This document shows positions 1 through 17,112 of a stretch of 64,000 bases of DNA, one piece after another. Origin of the DNA: Larus michahellis (lineage: Eukaryota; Chordata; Aves; Charadriiformes; Laridae); NCBI RefSeq assembly GCF_964199755.1, contig NC_133910.1, forward strand, positions 2,936,501 to 3,000,500. The letters run 5' to 3'. Position 1 is the stretch's first letter, and every line of letters begins with the position of its first letter. Position numbers and translations under genes: made by a program. Below the pieces are notes generated by a model. That model was not told the origin of the DNA and made no database searches. It saw only the letters and a list, made by a program, of their open reading frames with translations.

Positions 1-1760
1 CTTCTGGGGATCTTTGATTTAATAATGTTAAAAATGGAGCCAATGGAACATGTTCATTTAAACCTTTAGCCCTACAAGTTGGTGACCCCGCTAAGAAGAT
101 GCTGGAGAGCATCTGCTGAGTGTTTTACAAGCCGGTGGGAATAAAGGCAGCGGGTGTCGTGACGCTGGGTGCGACAGGCACCAACTCTGGGTGCCACAGG
201 CCCTGCTGCTTCCAGGCATTGCTCCGCCCTTCCCTGAGGCGCCAGGAACGAGCCCCCACATCGGCTCAACCCAGCCAGGCCCAAACGCTTCACCGAGGCG
301 GCTTCTCAATCCCTGCCGCAGCTGGGATGTCGACTGCGCCCTTAGCGGGGAACGGCTGCAAACCTGGATGTAGTCAAACACGCCAGGCACGCGGATGTGC
401 AATAATATCCCATATTGTCTGATGGAGCAGTTTTTCCTTTACGTTTGCCCGTTTCCCTTCCGTTCAGCGTCACCCCAGCTGCTCTGTTTTGTCACCCCGA
501 GATGGGAGTTTCAGGTAGTTGCCATCGATGTTTGTTGCTTGGATCAAAGGTCACCAAATATTTCCTTATAGACGGTGTCAGGTAAAACGCAGAAAGGCAG
601 ATGGATACGTGACAGACGAACCAGCACGTACCCGGCTTTACAGCCACACTTTGTCCCACCATCAGCTGTCGGGGCACGTAGTGAAAGGTGAGATAACGCA
701 GAGCCCTGAAAAGGAGGAGTCTGGCCCGCAGGGCAGTGACCTGAAGGAAGCAAGTTATAAAAACTGAAGCAGGTTGTTGGTGTTTAAGAAACGCCGCTCC
801 TGAGGCAGAGCAGGGGGGAGCAGCCCCAGGGCACGCACCGGGACACCTGCAGGGACGGAACTGGGGGCTCGCTCTGCTCCTGGCTGGGACTGTTTCCTAC
901 CAGCTTCCAGCACAACCATCAGTTATGTTTTTTCAGTGTCTCAAGCGATGCTCCAAACCAGATTCGTTAAATTCATGTTTCCTGTGGTTGTAGGTGCATC
1001 ATATTTCAGGTCGGGTCGGGGACATGTACGTAATTTAAACTTTTCAAACTGGAAAGAGCTTCAGTCCGGCCAAGAGCAGAGCTGCTTTCCCGGTCTCACA
1101 CCACATACAATTACCAGGGATTGCTCTGCTATTCCGGCATTCCCAGCACAGCCCAGGCCCGACAGGGAAACGTCTCAGCAGGTTCCAGACACCCTTTGGT
1201 TGCACAGGGGAAGAAAACCCAACCCAGCCCCTCACTGCTCTCATAGGGATGAATACGATCTAGAGTAAAACTCCGGGAGGGAGACGGGTATTCCTTGCTG
1301 TACACAGACACCTTCACGCACGGAGGGGGCTCATTATTACAGCTCCCCAAAACCTGTCATTCCGCTCCTCCCTCTGTAGGGGAAAGCAGATCCGGGAGGC
1401 ACCAATTGCTCTTTCCATCTCCGCTTTCCCCACACACTGGACCAACACGAACAGTGACTCGTGCATCGGTGACTCCCTGCATTCCCCATCCAGCAGCACC
1501 AGGGCTGGGGGCTGAGGTGGGCCCAGGGGACGCTGCTCCTCACTCCCATCCCCAATCACCTGGGGACGGACACTCAGCCCCGGCTGCTTGCTCCCACTGG
1601 CACGGCAGGCCCAGAAGAGCCCTGCCGGAGGAAAGGGGCTGGGGAAGGCCAGGCTAATAAAAGCAGACACTCTTGGAGTCACTTTCTCAATGCCGCGGCA
1701 AGAGCCGGAGGCCTGCACTTGAGCAGCATTAAGGATTGTCTCCAAAACACACATCCACCA
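1..1760. other. intergenic DNA left of SLC31A1; no gene recognised
   Basis: I see no open frame here with recognisable domains or a convincing exon. In mammals the gene convergent with the SLC31A1 3' end is CDC26. I searched by eye on the plus strand for its conserved C-terminal residues and did not find them. The only gene-end signal is a plus-strand AATAAA at 1656-1661, which could be the 3' end of a convergent transcript entering from the left. That is inference only. Confidence 0.5.
1656..1661 (+). terminator. candidate polyadenylation signal AATAAA, plus strand
   Basis: A canonical hexamer lies about 120 bases from the opposed SLC31A1 poly(A) signal. It would fit a convergent neighbour ending here, but no coding exon for such a gene is visible in the window. 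It may be a chance match. Confidence 0.3.
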
Positions 1761-4700
1761 CAGTAAAATGCAATCTATTTTATTGGTTAATTATATACAG
1801 GAGATTCTTGATATTCACAGTAACATTAAACAAGTTACCTCCACAAAGAGCAAGAGTAAAAACAAAAATGACAGTCCACTGTAAACAAAACTAGAAATCC
1901 TGTTGGATTTGGTGGGACTGGCTCCAGACAAACTGAAAAGGCACTCGAAGAAAAACAATAAAACCAGCTGATGAACACAGCCCGGATGCTTTGTGCACTT
2001 CTTCCAAGATGACAAATCCAGAGGCACAGCGTGTGGAGACCAAACATCAGGGTACAAAGAGAGGCAGGACATCACATTCCAAGCATGCTACACGTGTGTT
2101 GACGTAAGAACTTAATTCACTCAAGTCTCGTAATCGTTAAGAGTCCTCACCTCCCTCCAAGCACTACGTAATGCGAGTTTAGTGTTATCAGGACAAGAAA
2201 GGCTGGGACTACACAAAAGCAGCCAGAAGTCACGGCAGGGAGGCCAGGCTTTGCTCAGAGTCTGGCAAAGCGAACAGCGACTGGGGCCCAGAACGCGGCA
2301 GCTGGTGACATCTGGTGGACCGTGGGAGGCTGGGACACAGGGAGGTAAGGTGGCTCCTCTGGATTGTCAACACTGAACCAAGAGACGGCTCGGCCAAAGC
2401 TGGCAGGGAGACACGACTGGAAACGGCCCTTTCCCAGTTGGGCCTCACTGCATCGGCGAGCTCGGAAGCAGAGAGGAAACCCTCCATCTTCCCTCCTGAA
2501 CCCCATCCCCTTCACACCTTGCGCCCCTCTCCCCAAAGCCCAGCCTGAGCCCCCATTTCTAACTCAGGTGCTCAAACCATCCTCCTTACAGCCTGCTGGA
2601 AGGTACCTGGGGCGCTCCCTGGACACCTGGGAGACTTCTGCACAGGGCCCCGCTCCCCAGGGGACCGCGGCTAGCTCAGCGTCACCTCCCTCTCTGCACA
2701 AAGCCGTGCGCCCTCTCCTGTGTGTGGGTGGGCAGGAGACCTTTGAAGACAGAAATACTCATCCTGAGGGGGGCAAACAATTTCAAGGGCACAGATGCTA
2801 CGCGTAGAATGAGGCAGAAAAGCTAACGAGAACCAAATTTATATTGCAAAAGCCACAGCTGTTGTCTAATCTCCAAGTCATCCGTCTCCGATCACTAGAA
2901 TCAGAGAATTCAAGTCTGGTCACTTGAATACAAGGACAGGTGGCTAAAAGGTGACAGCAAGATCAGGCCAAGCAGAGGTTCTACTTTAGAGAAAGACACA
3001 GCAAGAGGTATATGAAGTAACTACTGTCATCACTCAAAGCCACTTGTGACTATAACCAGCCATCCCTGTCCTGTAGTGGCACCAATTCCAGCTTGTTTGG
3101 GAGAAACCGATCGGAGCGGTGTTGGCAACGTCAGCTCTGAACTTCAGGGATCGAGCGCCTTTCAAAACATAAATCACCATCTCCAGCACTTCACTGCTTC
3201 AAGTCTCTGACAAGCACTACGGTTTCCTCACAGCTCGTCTCCTCTTCACAAAGATCAGCTCTCCTCACCCAGCCACCGCTGACAGTGCGGCTAGTACCAT
3301 CTCCGCAGGAAAAACCGCTACTGCGCGTGCCCAGATACTTCCACCTCGGAAGGATTCCCTGTTCTCACGGCATATCCCAGTCTGAACATGGTGGCTGTTT
3401 TTCAGCGCCCTTCTGAAAATCCCACCATCTTCCCTTTCTGCCAGTTACTGGCACAAACTGGGCATCCTGGGCAGAACGAAGACTCCAGCTTTGCGCCGTA
3501 CCCTGCACAGCATTCCCTAGAACAAGAAGCAGTTTAATAACAAAGCGCTAAACCAGAACTGCTCCCTGGAAAACCCAAAGCGCGCTCTGGGCACCAGGCG
3601 TGCAGGGAGCTGGTGTTGCCTGGGTCACAGCCTGTCTTGACGGTGAAACGTGTAGAGCTCACAGCACCGCATGGGAAGTTCTTTACTGTACTACAACACT
3701 TGTCCACCACCGGCACGGGTAACTCTTGCACCTCCAAGCTAACAAGGTCACAGCATGATTATTAAGACAAAAAGGAGTCATCTGGGTCAGCAATTCTTCT
3801 TAATCATCCCAAGCTACTCCAAATTTCACCTGAGGAGAAACCAAGGCCTGCTGTAGTCCTATCTTTTCTTTCTTCTTTTCCCCACATCTCTCCTTTACAG
3901 GACCACGGCTGTTTAATTTCCTTCATCTCAATCAAGGAACAGAATCAGACATTTTAGCCCTTAGTGTCGTGAAATCATTATTTAGCTCTTGCCTCATTTA
4001 CAGAGCTGGTTTAAGTAAACCAAAAGTCTCGCTCTAGATCCATCCAGGTGCAATTCAACATGAAGCAAACGCGGGTTCAATGGTTTCTTTAATATCTTTT
4101 TGTCCTGTGAATACACAATTGTTGTCCTGTGCCTACTCCGTATATTTCCATGATTGGGAAGTGAAAGCAGCCAAACCCAAACGCTACCACCTGAAGATGA
4201 GTAAAGCTGCTGGATGCCTCAGATTAACAACGCTCATCCTACTCTGATGGGCTTGGAGGGCAGGCTCGGCCAGAGCCCCTGAAGCACAGGGGTCGCAGAC
4301 TCATGTCAAAGTTCTCCCTTGCCAGCACACACCTGAGCATGCCTGATGTGCAGCACCAAGTCTTCCTCGGAGGCTGAGTCCTTCTGCAACAGAAGGCATC
4401 GTTGGCCCCAAAAGCCACAATGCCTGGGAGATCTCCTCCCCTGGCATTGTGTACGTATTGAAAAAAAAGTAAAATTAAAGTAGCTGTTCACACACGTAGG
4501 CTCCATTGGCAACTTTGATCTTTACCTACTGTTCGTAAAACCCTCACAGATAAGCATTTACAATTTAAAAATAAAATGGTTTTGTTTTGTTTAAAGAATA
4601 ATTTCTACATTTCTGTCAGCCAACTAATTTCAATCACGGCATAATCTAAGAATAAAGCAAATCCTAGCCAAGAATGGCTACCACGGGACCCCCAAGAGTC

Positions 4701-4901
4701 AACCCTGCTGCCAGCCTGCAGCAGGGGGGAGCAGCATACCCCAGCTCCTCACATCTCTACGCCCCAGCTAGGAACTTGTGGTGAACTCCAGTTGATTTTC
4801 TTTATATTGTTTCTCTCTCAGCTTAGGAATGATCCAGTCCTCGTGATGGCTGCGCTTGAAGAGAGCAGTGGGGCAGAGAGGCTTCTGGGCGGCATCCAGC
4901 G
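1760..4901 (-). other. SLC31A1: SLC31A1 3' untranslated region
   Basis: This is the continuous stretch downstream of the CTR1 stop codon down to the first canonical minus-strand AATAAA (1779-1784), about 3.1 kb. It has no conserved frame and no other minus-strand AATAAA that I could find. Mammalian SLC31A1 also has a long 3' UTR. Minus-strand ATTAAA variants (for example 3533-3538) could give shorter isoforms. The exact cleavage site is inferred. Confidence 0.7.
1779..1784 (-). terminator. SLC31A1: SLC31A1 distal polyadenylation signal (AATAAA on minus strand)
   Basis: The plus strand reads tttatt, which is AATAAA on the minus strand. It is the only canonical hexamer found between the CTR1 stop and this point, so it is the best candidate for the 3' end of the long mRNA. 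Confidence 0.65.
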
Positions 4902-9122
<4,221 letters not shown>

Positions 9123-10079
9123 CTTTACTACAGAGATATTCAAAAAGGCACGTAGAAAAGTGGGACCCTGAAAAACAAAAAAAAAAACATAATAAGAACT
9201 TTTCTAAACAGAATCTGGTCTCTCTGCTGTTACTGCAAAAGAAAATACCCTAAGTCACCACGAACTACTGCCTCTGGATAAACTTCTGGAGCATCCTCAC
9301 GGTCCTGCACTCTGACTACAGACTACGCACAGCAAAGCACACAGGACAATTTAAAGGAGGTGTGTCCATCTGAGCTTTACATCATCCTATTGCCTGCACC
9401 ATCCCAAACATTCTTGCCAGAAAGGCAGCCTAATCTGATTGAGGGAGCACATGGGAACAAGTGCTCAGCATAAAGGAACACTTCTTATCTGTAAGAGGAA
9501 AAGTCTCTCCTCGATTGCAGTCATGCAAGAGGCAAAATTATCTCAATCCCCACTTTAAATTGCATATACTAAAGGATCAGTTTACAATATTTCTCTTAAT
9601 TGACAGTTATGGATTTTATTGGGAACATGTTTAACAAAGAAATTATGTTAGGTGGTACAAGACCTATTACCAGGCAAAGGTCTGCAATAGCCACAGGCAA
9701 TCCAATTTCATTTCCATGAGCTTTACATTGTCACATCTTCCCTCTAATCACATTGCGCACAATGAGAGAAAGAGTCAAAAGGCTGCCAGTCCAAACCTCT
9801 AATCTGGTTACTGCACATCGGGTATGTCTGGACACGCTACGTTAAAAATAAAAATACACCTCGCGGTTAGATGTGGACAAGGCTTCTGCGCTCTGCACCC
9901 CAGCATGACTTGGGATGGAACCTGGGACAGTTTCTGGTGTGAAATGAAAGGTCACCAGGTGGAAAGAGCAACAGGAGAGAAAACAACCAGTCAATCCTGA
10001 AACGAGAGTATCTGTCAGCATGACAGAGCCAGGCAAAGGCAACCCTAGCGCAGGCCAGGTGAGATAAGTAAGTAGAGAC

Positions 10080-10450
10080 ACTGCTGTACTAGACCCTGTC
10101 TGGAATACTGTGCACCCTCCCCGTCTATCCAGCACTCAAGTAAAACCAAGTGAAATAAAAAACAAAGTACAGACAGTTTATCAAATTAAAACTTTAAAAA
10201 AAAAAAAAAAAAAAAGAAAAAAGAGAGGAGATGTAAATCCTTCCAGATAAATCATCAGGAGTGTTTAAAACTGGGAAAAAAGAGCTTTTTAAGCTAAAAG
10301 ACAATACAGTGTTTGAAGGTTTAGGTATGAATATATTTAGACTGGAAAAGGGAAATGAAACTCTGGAAGAAGTTTCTAAACTGAAAGCAGCTCTACCAAA
10401 CAAAACGCGAAATGGCAACCAGCTGGTGGTGGAGCTGGTTCAGTTTGTGA
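10080..10450 (+). mobile_element. old CR1-type LINE fragment
   Basis: The text resembles an amniote CR1 3' region in the sense direction: ccctgtctggaatactgtgc, then gaggagatgtaaatccttcc, agctttttaagctaaaagac, a diverged tatttagactggaaaa and ctggtggtggagctggtt. This is the order found in old CR1 families of birds and reptiles. Its reading frame is broken and an A-run (about 10195-10215) interrupts it. It is more diverged than the 7.1 kb and 33.7 kb copies. Borders are approximate. Confidence 0.6.
10195..10215. repeat. poly(A) run
   Basis: A run of nearly pure A sits inside the old CR1 fragment. It is a simple repeat with no gene function inferred. Confidence 0.85.
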
Positions 10451-13400
10451 CAGTGACCTTATGACACAGCTGTGCAGGAGTCAGCGGTGGCCCAGGACAG
10501 GACTGCCAGTGCATCAGTGACAGGGGGTGACCTCAAAAGCATGTAGAGTTAAATTAAAAAGAGCAATGAGGGAAGTCTGAGATTTGGGGAAGGTAAGGAA
10601 ACAAGTCAGCAGTGCTGGGAAAGAACTCAAGAGAAAGAATTAATACACCCTGCAAACACCAAAATTAAATAATGCAGGTAAGCACGTGCATACGCCCAAG
10701 ACAGCTGGTGTAAGCTACACCAGCAATACACAGCTCAGGTATTTTCTGCATCTCCGTGCAAGTTTGTAGCTGATCTCCTATTGCATTAGACAACTTCACA
10801 ATAACTCCCCTGGAAAGTTGTCTTGTAATATAATCTAATGGCACTGGCTAAAAGCAGAATGTATTCCCGGTCCATATTGCTGCTAATATTTTTTAGCTCA
10901 CTCCGCCCTCAATTTGTGCTTAAATATTAAGACCAGAAAAACAGCTCAGAAAAATGTCCAGGGGGAAGAAAAAAAGAGAGATGCTAATGCAGGAAGCAGC
11001 TCACCTGACACAGAAAAGCTTTCCCAAAAGATATCTGCAGAACAAATGGTGTGATTTTCATACAGCATAGCTTTGATTATACTGTTCCAGAGATTAAATG
11101 TTCAAGCGCTACAACTGAAGTCCCAAAATACAAACACTTGGGAAAGGAATCCTCTGCCAAGACACACAAACTTCAAATCATCTTTAGCAGCAGGGAAGGA
11201 AGAAGAACAGCCAAAGTGCTTTACACCACGGGATCAAAGCAGGAGGAAAGAAGTAACATCAGAACTTCCCCTCTCCCCCAGCCAAAGTCTTGTCTCCTCC
11301 CTCTTCTTCTTTCAGTTGACTGATACATTGCTTTTGCTTTGGATGCAACATTCTCGCTAGTGACTACTGTCCAATTTGAGTATTTCTTCATTTTAGGATT
11401 TCATGCTTACGCCAAGCTCTGCAGGTTCCAACACTCTCCACAGAAGCCCCGTCCGTTTACTAGATGAAAAACTCCCTTCGTGGTTGTGTAGTCTCCAACT
11501 TTTCACTAATTTACCATCACCAGTCTTCAGAAAGGGAGAAACAGGGGACGTGTTCTCTAGGTATTCACAGTATTAACAAACAGGCTCGGGCATTCACAAG
11601 TAGCTGCATGTGGATGGGCAGCGTCTTGGCACAGGTTACAAAGGCCACGCTTGATGCTGACCTGTGCAGCTCCTTCCCGCCCTGCTACACTCATGCTCCA
11701 ACACCAAATCCACCCCCCTGCTGCGGTTACCCAACACTGAAAGGCATTTTACAAGATCCTGAAAAGGATGGGATATTAAGTAGCACAAGAGGAAATAACG
11801 CAGACTGAGCCACGTCAGCTGTCTTTTGTGTTACTGAAGGTAACCAACACGTGGATGAATTTCTGTTTAAAAATAAATCACATCCAGTGGAACACCCCAG
11901 TACAATCAGTCTCTGAGTTACAACTTAGGAGGTCTCTCCCTGTGCTTTGGGGTAAAAAACACTATCTAGGGCACCAGCAGCCAAAGGTTAATGGCTGCGT
12001 AATATTTCAAGCTGCAAATCTCCGGTTTGCTATCACCAACTCTTAAGAGTCAAACTGACTGCCACAGGGCTGCACGTACCACAAAAAGAAGAGCGCTGTT
12101 TATAACAAGTCTGACTCCATACCTGGAGGAAAAAAATCCGCACACACAAGTTTCCATTATCACAATTTCTTTAAATAGGTTTAGTCTTGTACAAACTCAG
12201 GACTTCAACAGCAGGTATTTTTGTCTGAATGGGTAACTTGACCTCTCGACTGCTGCCCGCTCTCCATGTTTGCACAGAGAGAAAGAGAGGCATTGGAGTG
12301 ATTCTTGAGCATACGCTGGAGAGGGGCGCTGGAACAGGCTGGCTGCAGCAGGCTCAGGTATTTTGAAGCATTTCCACACCTGAAGGGCACAGACCTGATA
12401 GTGCACCTGCCTGGATGCTGCACTGTTACCAGGGACGCACACACACAAGGGTTTTCCTTTGTACTCCGCAGCAGCCTACCACATAAGAAAGCAAACAGGG
12501 TGGGACAGGAGAGAGGAATGAGGAAATTCTCTCCAGGGCCTGTTTCTTTCCCTCTTGGTGCCCGTCATCCCAGGTCAGAGGAAACACCGCCTCCATTTCA
12601 CAGCCCCTCAAGTTTTTAAGGAAAACAGCAAGACTGAGAGCTACACACAGGATTTCTCTTTTTTTAAGCCATCGTCCTGGAGCAGGACTGACCTCAGCAC
12701 ATAGGCAGGCTCTGTTCACCCAGAGGTTTCCATCCCTGTGCTGCAATGCCAGCTTGGCAGCTCAGCAAACCAAGCAGGTTCAGGGAGATGTGCAGCCAGC
12801 AGCAGGATCTGACAACAACAAACTGTTAGCTCAAGTTCAGGATTAGGACTTTCACCCTCTGCCAACATTTAACCAGTGCTGCCTCATCTCACACATACAA
12901 GGAAGCCACGTTTGCAATTCCAGGGCACAGAGAAGGGGAGGAAAGGTAGGCGTCTTACACCAGTGCACAACAGAAACAACAGGTGAACGAGACGAACCTG
13001 GTGAGATGCCAACACAAAGCCATCTTCTCAAAGAGGTCTAAGCCATAAGACAAATGCCATTATACGTAACCTCCATAACAGTTTCCCAATCTATTGCTTC
13101 TGCCCTGGAAACAGTTAATCCACAATCCTGCCACTCCACAGTAAATCACCTAGTTTTTCCTATGGCAAACAGCCTTCCAGACATCCGAGGGAGATACACC
13201 TTTTAATGCAGAAACACAGGATATGCAGAAACAGGACAGTTTATGGGAAGGATCTGCCAAGCTCCCAGAAAGTGCTTTACAAATCAGCTTGGTCTGAAAC
13301 ATAGTGTGCAAACAGACCTTCCTTAAAGTCACATTCAAAAGGAATGAAGCCCCTTTCCAAATCAAAAGTCTAACAGGATTAACAACGGAGCTCGAAATCA

Positions 13401-16400
13401 ACGCCCATTACAGCAGTCAACTCTTCCCTTCAAAACAGTCCCTCATCTTTCCCATGCCAGCTCTGAAAAAGCAAGAAATAAACGTAATTCCCCTGGCTCT
13501 GCCTAAAGGGATTGAAGCCTTAAAAAACACCTCTTCAGTCTCCTTTACACTAGTTACTTGTTCAGCAGAGGCAGGGCTTGCGGCTGTGGCCCAGCGCACA
13601 GCAGCAGCAACGCCAACCATGCCGATGGGGCTGGCTCCTACGCAGGAGTCTGCAGACTCCTGTCTCAGCACAGCTGGGGTGATCCTTACCTAGGGTCTCT
13701 CCACCAACGCCTCTGGTAGCACCAACAGTGTCAGGTGTCCCTCTCTTCTCCTGAACAAGAAATGAAAAAGATCTGATAAGATTTACGGAGAATTAAAATG
13801 AACACTCGCGAGAGAAATCCAAGGGAAAAAGATCAAAAATAGCAAGTTGGAAAGGCAAAGATCTCTTGCTTTGCACATCACGTACATCTCAGTCCTGCAT
13901 GACACAAAGGAATGCCACTTATAAAACACATGAGAACAGGCAACCAAAAGTTATCGGTGCTCTACTTACAGCAGTCCAGCTGGCAGACTCTTTGAGCTTC
14001 ACTGGCTCCGAGCTTGTGGTCTCAAGCCCAATCCTATTTTATTTTTTTTTTTAGAAGTGCTGTAAATGGAGGTGGGAGGGGAAGCAGGGAGTCTGCAGAC
14101 ACTACAGCACTGTTCACTGGCTCTAACTGTGGTCTCCACTGAATGGTCTGAGACTTAAGCACTGCTTCTAGTTTATTCAATTTCCTGGCAAACTTGACAA
14201 CTTTAACCGCTTCCTTCCCGTATGGGTGGACTTGCTCTGACTCCTCCGGCACGCCAGGCTTAGCTCCAGAGCTGCTTAAGGGCACAGCTGAGGGACAGAC
14301 TAATTCTACCTGTTCATGCTGTAGGAGTATCCAGCAACAGTGGCCAGAACCCTCCTGTGTCAAGCTACGCAGACACTTTAAAGATACAGGGAAAAAACTC
14401 ATAATTTTTCAGTAATGTAACAGAATACGTTTTACAAACTGTTGTTCTCCAAGGCCAAAACTCCCCTCAGAGCTCTCCTGAACAGCTTCAGCAACCCCAG
14501 GCTGGGACTCAGACACACAAGGAGGGACTGTGCCGTGCCCAGCACCCAGTACACAGCCGTGTTTGACCCAGCACACCTCCTAATTGCACACCTCTGCTTT
14601 TGCCTTGCACAGCTCCTGAAGAAGGAGCTCTTAGTGCTATATTAAGAATTGAAGGCATGTTTGCAAGGTCTCAGCAGAACTGTGTGGCTTGGCCTGGTAC
14701 TGCTTCACCACCTTAAAGTCCCAACCGAAAGCCTGTACCAGAAATTTCAGGCTTCCTAAAAGCTCGACACAGTAGAAGAGGTTCAGATAAAGAGCAAGAA
14801 ACAGAAGGGAACGGCTCAGGAGAGGAGCTCCTACACATTTTGAGGGTTAGGTTGTCAGGCTACATTAGTCTGTATTTCCTGGGTTTTGTCCATGACCAGA
14901 GAAGCTTGCAAATTGACTCAAGCCAGATCAGCCGAGTCAAGCAGAAAAACACACACCGTGTGACAGAGGGCACATTCTCCCTCTCCACCTGTAAGTGGAA
15001 GGGCTACAGCTGAGCTATTCATACAGATGGGTTTCAGAAGCTTTTGAAGGAAGAAGACAGGTACTCTGGAGGATGTCCAGCTTGACGTGCCAGAGGGTGA
15101 AGTGCAGGAAGTAGGGAATGATGGGCAAAAAATGGGCTGAGCAGGGCTACAGACAACATCTTGTGTTCAGCTTCAAAGGGGGATGATGTCTGGGCAGACC
15201 GTGACATGCAGACATGGAAGCAGTCAGCAGGGATGTTCGAAAAGAGATGCAGCCAAGGTGGTAGCATGTAGAGAGCAGCTCTTTGGCAGCCACCATGCAC
15301 AATACAAGCAGAAGAATGGGCTTTTAAAAATAACCTACAGGGCTGTTAGTTTTTCATCAGGGGAGAAAGCCACGCAGGAGAACGCATCCTCTGTCATCAC
15401 CTCCATCCAGGATCCCAGGTTGGAACCATTACAGCATGGACGTGGATGGTGAACGTGATGGTAGAGGACATGGCATATCAGAAATGCTCCCTTGTTCATG
15501 AGCCATGCCCATGACTAAAGGTATTCATCCAGGCTGAGACAGACCCTTTCTTAAGGCGACCCTGACAAAACCCTAGAGGCAGGATATGAGGAGAAAGTGC
15601 AGCAAAGCCTCATGCCACCCGTGCGGGAAGGTTTGGGGGTGAAGGATTACACCAGAGTTCAGTTCAGGTTCTCTGCAGCACAGCCAGATCACACGGCTGG
15701 GGCCAACAATCATGCTCTGCGAGTACATGCCCCTTCCTTGGTGCCTGGGGGAACTCACGGGAAGTCTCTGAGTCTCTGCAAAGATCACAGCAGAGCCCTG
15801 CCAAGTGGAGTCATTTTACTGTTTTCTCACACTTATTTGAGCTGCAAACCTCTATCCTTCAGGGCTCCTGGCTGCCACCACTTCCTTATTTTATTCTTAT
15901 CAAATCAGTGTTTCTTTTCCACATTCCATGCTTGTACCAATGCATGCTTGTCCCACTCATTATAGAGCTGCTCTGTCCCCAAGAGACAGGCTGCACCCTC
16001 CTCACGTAACTATCGCATCGCACTCATGGACATAGCAAAAAAAAAAAACCAAACCCAAGTGGTCCAATTTCAGACTATGGATTCCAGTTGAGATGCTGGC
16101 TCACACAGGCTTCCTGGAGTTGCACAACGTTATTTGGTAGCTCAGCACAGTTATATACATTAATGAACTTTTAATTAAAATGAAGATGAAAAGAAGTTGA
16201 TAAAGTATAAGCATTGGTTCAACCCTTAAGGTCCTGTCCTTTACTTTGAACCAAGGCAACGCTCAGCTATACAACTAAGGCAAAATTGGTCGCATTCACT
16301 CAACACAATCCCCGTTACTAGAGGAGGAGCCAGAGCTTTTCCTCTCAGCATGGCTACAATCACGTCCCTTTGATGGAGTTTATTTTCATAGCAAACTTGT

Positions 16401-17019
16401 CTGGTCACCTTCTGTTAGAGACCTTGCTTGATCTGCTTCCCTAGAAGGGGACGGTCATTCCTAATCTTCCAGCTTCTGCAGACTCCTCAGGAAATCCCTA
16501 AATCTTTGAACAAGAAAAAAAAAATAACTAAGGACAGACTGTTCTTTACAGGACAATGCACTGAACTTCATGAAGTGGAGCATCATGCCAGCCCATGTAA
16601 TTACTAACGGGCCCAATGAAGTGAAAGGCAGCAGAAAACAATCCTGCAGAGCAAAAACCTTGGGCTATAAAACTGATAACATCAGAGCAAAGGCTAAGAA
16701 ATGCTGGCGAGAGATGTGTACAGATGGAGAAAATAATGGTAAGTTAGGTAGGCTGAGCAACAGACTCCTCTCCAGACAAGCTTTTTGCTCAGGCATACTG
16801 AAACGCCAGGAGATGGAAAAGCAATAAATGAAGGATACTCCTGAGAAGCACGGCAAAACTGAGGAGTTCTTGCCAGCGTTTTCCTGGCTGTCACCTCATT
16901 TCTGCTAGAGAATCTGACGCTTACAGCCCAGGTTCAAGCCCCTGGAATGCACACAAAGCTTTGCATTGAGATCCACGAGTGATCCTCTGCTGTCTCACAA
17001 AGGGTCCCAAACTCCATCA

Positions 17020-17112
17020 AGCTACAACCTGGCAGTTGGACTAGATGATTATTGCAGGTCCTTTCTAACTTAACTACCCTATCCCTATTCTGTTCTATCC
17101 TGTTCTTTTCTA
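17020..17112 (+). mobile_element. CR1 LINE 3' end fragment
   Basis: It contains the sense-strand CR1 ending: ggactagatgattattgcag, gtcctttctaacttaac, then a decayed ATTCTRT-type tail (attctgttctatcctgttct). Orientation is opposite to the SLC31A1 transcript. Only the last roughly 90 bases are recognisable. Confidence 0.65.

Noticed and set aside
519-767. Possible CDC26 or other convergent gene at the left edge
   Set aside because: The translated frame has no match to the short, conserved CDC26 protein and no splice structure. Only a lone AATAAA at 1656 hints at a gene end.
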